Below are positions 61,772 to 64,000 of a stretch of 64,000 bases of DNA, in pieces (position 1 is the stretch's first letter; every line of letters begins with the position of its first letter). The DNA lies in assembly GCF_017355265.1 (NCBI RefSeq), contig NZ_JADIJQ010000005.1, positions 1 to 64,000 on the forward strand, in the 5' to 3' direction. A program made the translations under genes and the position numbers. A model generated the notes under the pieces. That model had not been told where the DNA came from. It searched no databases and saw nothing but the letters and a program-made list of their open reading frames with translations. The stretch is from Tessaracoccus sp. SD287 (lineage in GTDB: Bacteria > Actinomycetota > Actinomycetes > Propionibacteriales > Propionibacteriaceae).

Positions 61772-64000
61772 GTGACGGAAGCGACGACCGACGCGACGTT
61801 GACGCTCGCGACGCTGCGTGCGGGTCAGCGCCTCCGTGGCCTGGTGCCGGGGCAGACGGTCACGCTGATCGCCATCGATCCCATCGACGCTGAGCTGTTC
61901 GAGGTCTTCTACCGCGACGACTCCGGTCGCAGCGGTGCCCGCGCGATCACTGATGCTGACGCGGCGCGCTTCGAGATCGCGGGCGACTTCGACTCCGCCC
62001 CCGCGTACGACGCGGACCCGGATGAGTTTCGACTCGCAGCCGAGGCGCTGCGGATCAAGTACGCGGCGCTGTACGACCCGATGGTTGCGGTCAACAGTTC
62101 GGACGTGGACCCGCTGCCGCACCAGATTCGCGCGGTCTACGAGGAACTCCTGCCACGCATCCCGCTACGGTTCCTGCTCGCCGACGACCCCGGCGCTGGC
62201 AAGACGATCATGGCCGGCCTGTATCTGAAGGAACTGATCCTGCGCTCGGACTGCGAACGAGCGATCATCGTCGCTCCCGGCGGGCTCGTGGAGCAGTGGC
62301 GCGAGGAACTCAGTCAGAAGTTCGACCTGCGCTTCGAAATCTTCAGCCGCCAGATGGTCGATGACGCCCAGGGCCGCAACGTCTTCGCTGAGCACCCGTT
62401 CCTTATCGCCCGCATGGACCAGCTCTCCCGCAGCGAAGACCTGACCGAGCAACTCGGCGAGGTCACCTGGGATGTCGCCGTCGTTGACGAGGCCCACCGC
62501 ATGTCGGCCCACTACTCCTCATGGGCGGGCGAAGTCGACGAGACCAGGCGCTTCAAACTCGGACGGCTGCTGTCGGAGACCGCGCACAACTTCCTGCTGA
62601 TGACCGCGACCCCGCACGCGGGCAAGGAAGAAGACTTCCAGCTGTTCATGTCGCTGCTGGATCGCGACCGCTTCGAGGGCCAGTACCGGCAAGGCGTACA
62701 CCGCACCGACACCGACGGCCTGATGCGCCGCATGGTGAAGGAAGACCTGCTCACCTTCGAAGGCAAGCCGCTGTTCCCCGAACGCAAGGCCTACACCGTT
62801 GAGTACGAGCTGAGCCCGGCCGAGCGAGACCTCTATGAGCAAGTCACCGACTACGTCCGCACCGAGATGGGGCGTGCTGAGCGGATCGCCCAGGCCGGGG
62901 ACAAGAAGCGCGGCAACAACGTCGGGTTCGCGCTCACCGTGCTGCAACGCCGACTCGCCTCCAGCCCCGAAGCGATCCTGCGATCCCTGGAACGACGCCA
63001 GCAGCGCCTCGACACGAAACTGCGCGAAATGCAGCGCATCACCGACGACGCACGCTTCAGCACCTCTAGCGCCTCACACATCGACGAATGGACCACGGGC
63101 AAGACCACGCTCGATTTCGGAAGCGACGCACTACCTGCGTTTTCGGTCGACGACTTCGACGACTTCGACGAGGAAACGACCGACGAGGAACGCGCCCAGT
63201 TCGAGGAACAGGCAGACCAGGTTGTCGATCTCGCCACGGCCGCGCAGACAATCCCCGAGCTGCGGGCAGAGATCGCGATCCTCGAAGACCTCATCAAAGT
63301 AGCCCGGCGCGTCCGGCTGCAAGACGATGACAAGAAGTGGGTGCAGCTGCGCACCATCCTCGACGAGCAGCTCCTGACCCACGACGGCTCCGGGGATGCG
63401 CGCAAGATCATCATCTTCACCGAGCACCGCGACACCCTTGACTACCTGCAAGCCAAGATCACCGCCCAGTTTGGGCGCGCCGATTCGGTCATCACCATCC
63501 ACGGTGGCACCCGACGCGAAGACCGCAAGCTCGCCCGCGAACGCTTCACCCACAACCCCGACACCGTGGTCCTGCTGGCCACGGACGCCGCCGGGGAAGG
63601 TCTGAACCTTCAACGTGCGCACCTGATGGTGAACTACGACCTGCCGTGGAACCCGAACCGCATCGAGCAGCGCTTCGGCCGCATCCACCGCATCGGCCAG
63701 CGCGAGGTCTGCCACCTGTGGAACATGGTCGCCAAAGACACCCGCGAAGGCGACGTGTTCACACGGCTGCTGGCGAAGATCGACCAGATGTCAATCGCCT
63801 ACAACGGCAACCTGTTCAACGTGCTCGGCGACGCCGACGCCTTCCAAGAGCGGTCGCTGCGTGACCTGCTGATCGAGGCGATCCGCTACGGCGACCAGCC
63901 CCAGATCAAGGCCAAGCTCGACCGCATCATCGACGCCGGTGTCTCCCACGGCCTCGACGAGATGCTCGCCGAGCGCGCGCTCCACCCCGAGATGTTCTCT
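61772..64000 (+). CDS. SNF2/RapA-type helicase, anti-phage-like (3' truncated by window)
   Basis: 743 codons visible, with no stop before the edge. Starts GTG 61772, with GGAAGGAGG 4 to 10 bases upstream. Domains: a specific N-terminus (LRAGQRLRGLVPGQTVTLIA); SF2 helicase motifs Walker A LADDPGAGKTIMAG (about 136-147), DEAH-like VVDEAHRMS (about 238) and MTATPH; a central coiled acidic insert (DDFDDFDEETTDEE); C-terminal ATDAAGEGLNLQ and GRIHRIGQ (about 635). This is the helicase type found in DISARM (DrmD) and helicase-methylase-ATPase defence systems; which one cannot be decided here. Confidence 0.85.
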   Translation, partial: MTEATTDATLTLATLRAGQRLRGLVPGQTVTLIAIDPIDAELFEVFYRDDSGRSGARAITDADAARFEIAGDFDSAPAYDADPDEFRLAAEALRIKYAALYDPMVAVNSSDVDPLPHQIRAVYEELLPRIPLRFLLADDPGAGKTIMAGLYLKELILRSDCERAIIVAPGGLVEQWREELSQKFDLRFEIFSRQMVDDAQGRNVFAEHPFLIARMDQLSRSEDLTEQLGEVTWDVAVVDEAHRMSAHYSSWAGEVDETRRFKLGRLLSETAHNFLLMTATPHAGKEEDFQLFMSLLDRDRFEGQYRQGVHRTDTDGLMRRMVKEDLLTFEGKPLFPERKAYTVEYELSPAERDLYEQVTDYVRTEMGRAERIAQAGDKKRGNNVGFALTVLQRRLASSPEAILRSLERRQQRLDTKLREMQRITDDARFSTSSASHIDEWTTGKTTLDFGSDALPAFSVDDFDDFDEETTDEERAQFEEQADQVVDLATAAQTIPELRAEIAILEDLIKVARRVRLQDDDKKWVQLRTILDEQLLTHDGSGDARKIIIFTEHRDTLDYLQAKITAQFGRADSVITIHGGTRREDRKLARERFTHNPDTVVLLATDAAGEGLNLQRAHLMVNYDLPWNPNRIEQRFGRIHRIGQREVCHLWNMVAKDTREGDVFTRLLAKIDQMSIAYNGNLFNVLGDADAFQERSLRDLLIEAIRYGDQPQIKAKLDRIIDAGVSHGLDEMLAERALHPEMFS

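Larger units (their letters stand above)
37143..64000. mobile_element. integrative and conjugative element (right end outside window)
   Basis: At least 26.9 kb bearing a serine integrase, SSB, a TraG/VirD4-like coupling protein, a split VirB4, TrbL/VirB6-like, pilin-like, VirB8-like and VirB1-like proteins, a DUF2637-type membrane protein, primase-polymerase and an ArdC-like protein. It also carries a divergent regulatory region and cargo genes. Most transfer genes read leftward with 1- to 4-base overlaps. No relaxase is seen in the visible part. Confidence 0.9.

Overview
The window is high-GC actinobacterial DNA. Support comes from a homologue of the mycothiol-dependent nitroreductase family, an Eis-type acetyltransferase, a Nei2-type glycosylase, and many start codons that sit 6 to 7 bases after a TANNNT hexamer (the leaderless-mRNA arrangement common in Actinobacteria). 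Gene content and a recurrent GC-rich intergenic hairpin repeat make me suspect Propionibacteriaceae; that family call is inference.

Positions 1-37142 look like ordinary chromosome. In order they hold: gamma-glutamyltransferase; a conserved unknown; a Fpg/Nei glycosylase; rpiB; an Eis-like acetyltransferase; ligA with a DsbA-like oxidoreductase; pepN; pyrB-pyrC with a P-loop kinase and an M50-like protease; a 2-keto-3-deoxygluconate-type kinase and gnd, separated by a seven-copy 41-bp tandem array; an alpha-glucosidase; a beta-lactamase-like protein; a double-hotdog thioesterase divergent from a MarR regulator; a D-lactate/glycolate dehydrogenase fusion; a trehalose-synthase-like GH13 enzyme; ettA; an SSB; two dynamin-like GTPases; a PrsW protease; tRNA-Arg(TCT); orn; and tRNA-His(GTG).

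From the 3' end of tRNA-His to the right edge (about 26.9 kb, right end not reached) lies an integrative and conjugative element. It opens with a large serine integrase whose stop codon lies inside the tRNA. A long leftward block follows, 57876 down to 38988. Read from its upstream end it encodes an ArdC/ImmA-like metallopeptidase, a primase-polymerase, a DUF2637-type membrane protein, a ParB-like protein, a VirB8-like protein, a three-domain cell-wall hydrolase, two pilin-like membrane proteins, a TrbL/VirB6-like channel protein, a VirB4 split into SCO6880-type and ATPase halves, a TraG/VirD4 coupling protein, SSB and a DUF4913-like protein. Most of these genes overlap by 1 to 4 bases. One gene of opposite orientation (45060-46754, unknown function, PH-like C-terminus) is lodged inside this block. 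No relaxase is visible.

A divergent control region at 57877-58264 carries four copies of a 14-bp palindrome laid over a well-formed promoter. To its right is a rightward cassette: helix-turn-helix regulator, ImmA-like protease, polytopic membrane protein and membrane-anchored alpha/beta hydrolase. This looks like the life-cycle switch of the element and is the most novel-looking part of the window. Further right, a small HTH protein precedes a SNF2/RapA-type helicase that runs off the window and probably opens an anti-phage defence operon.
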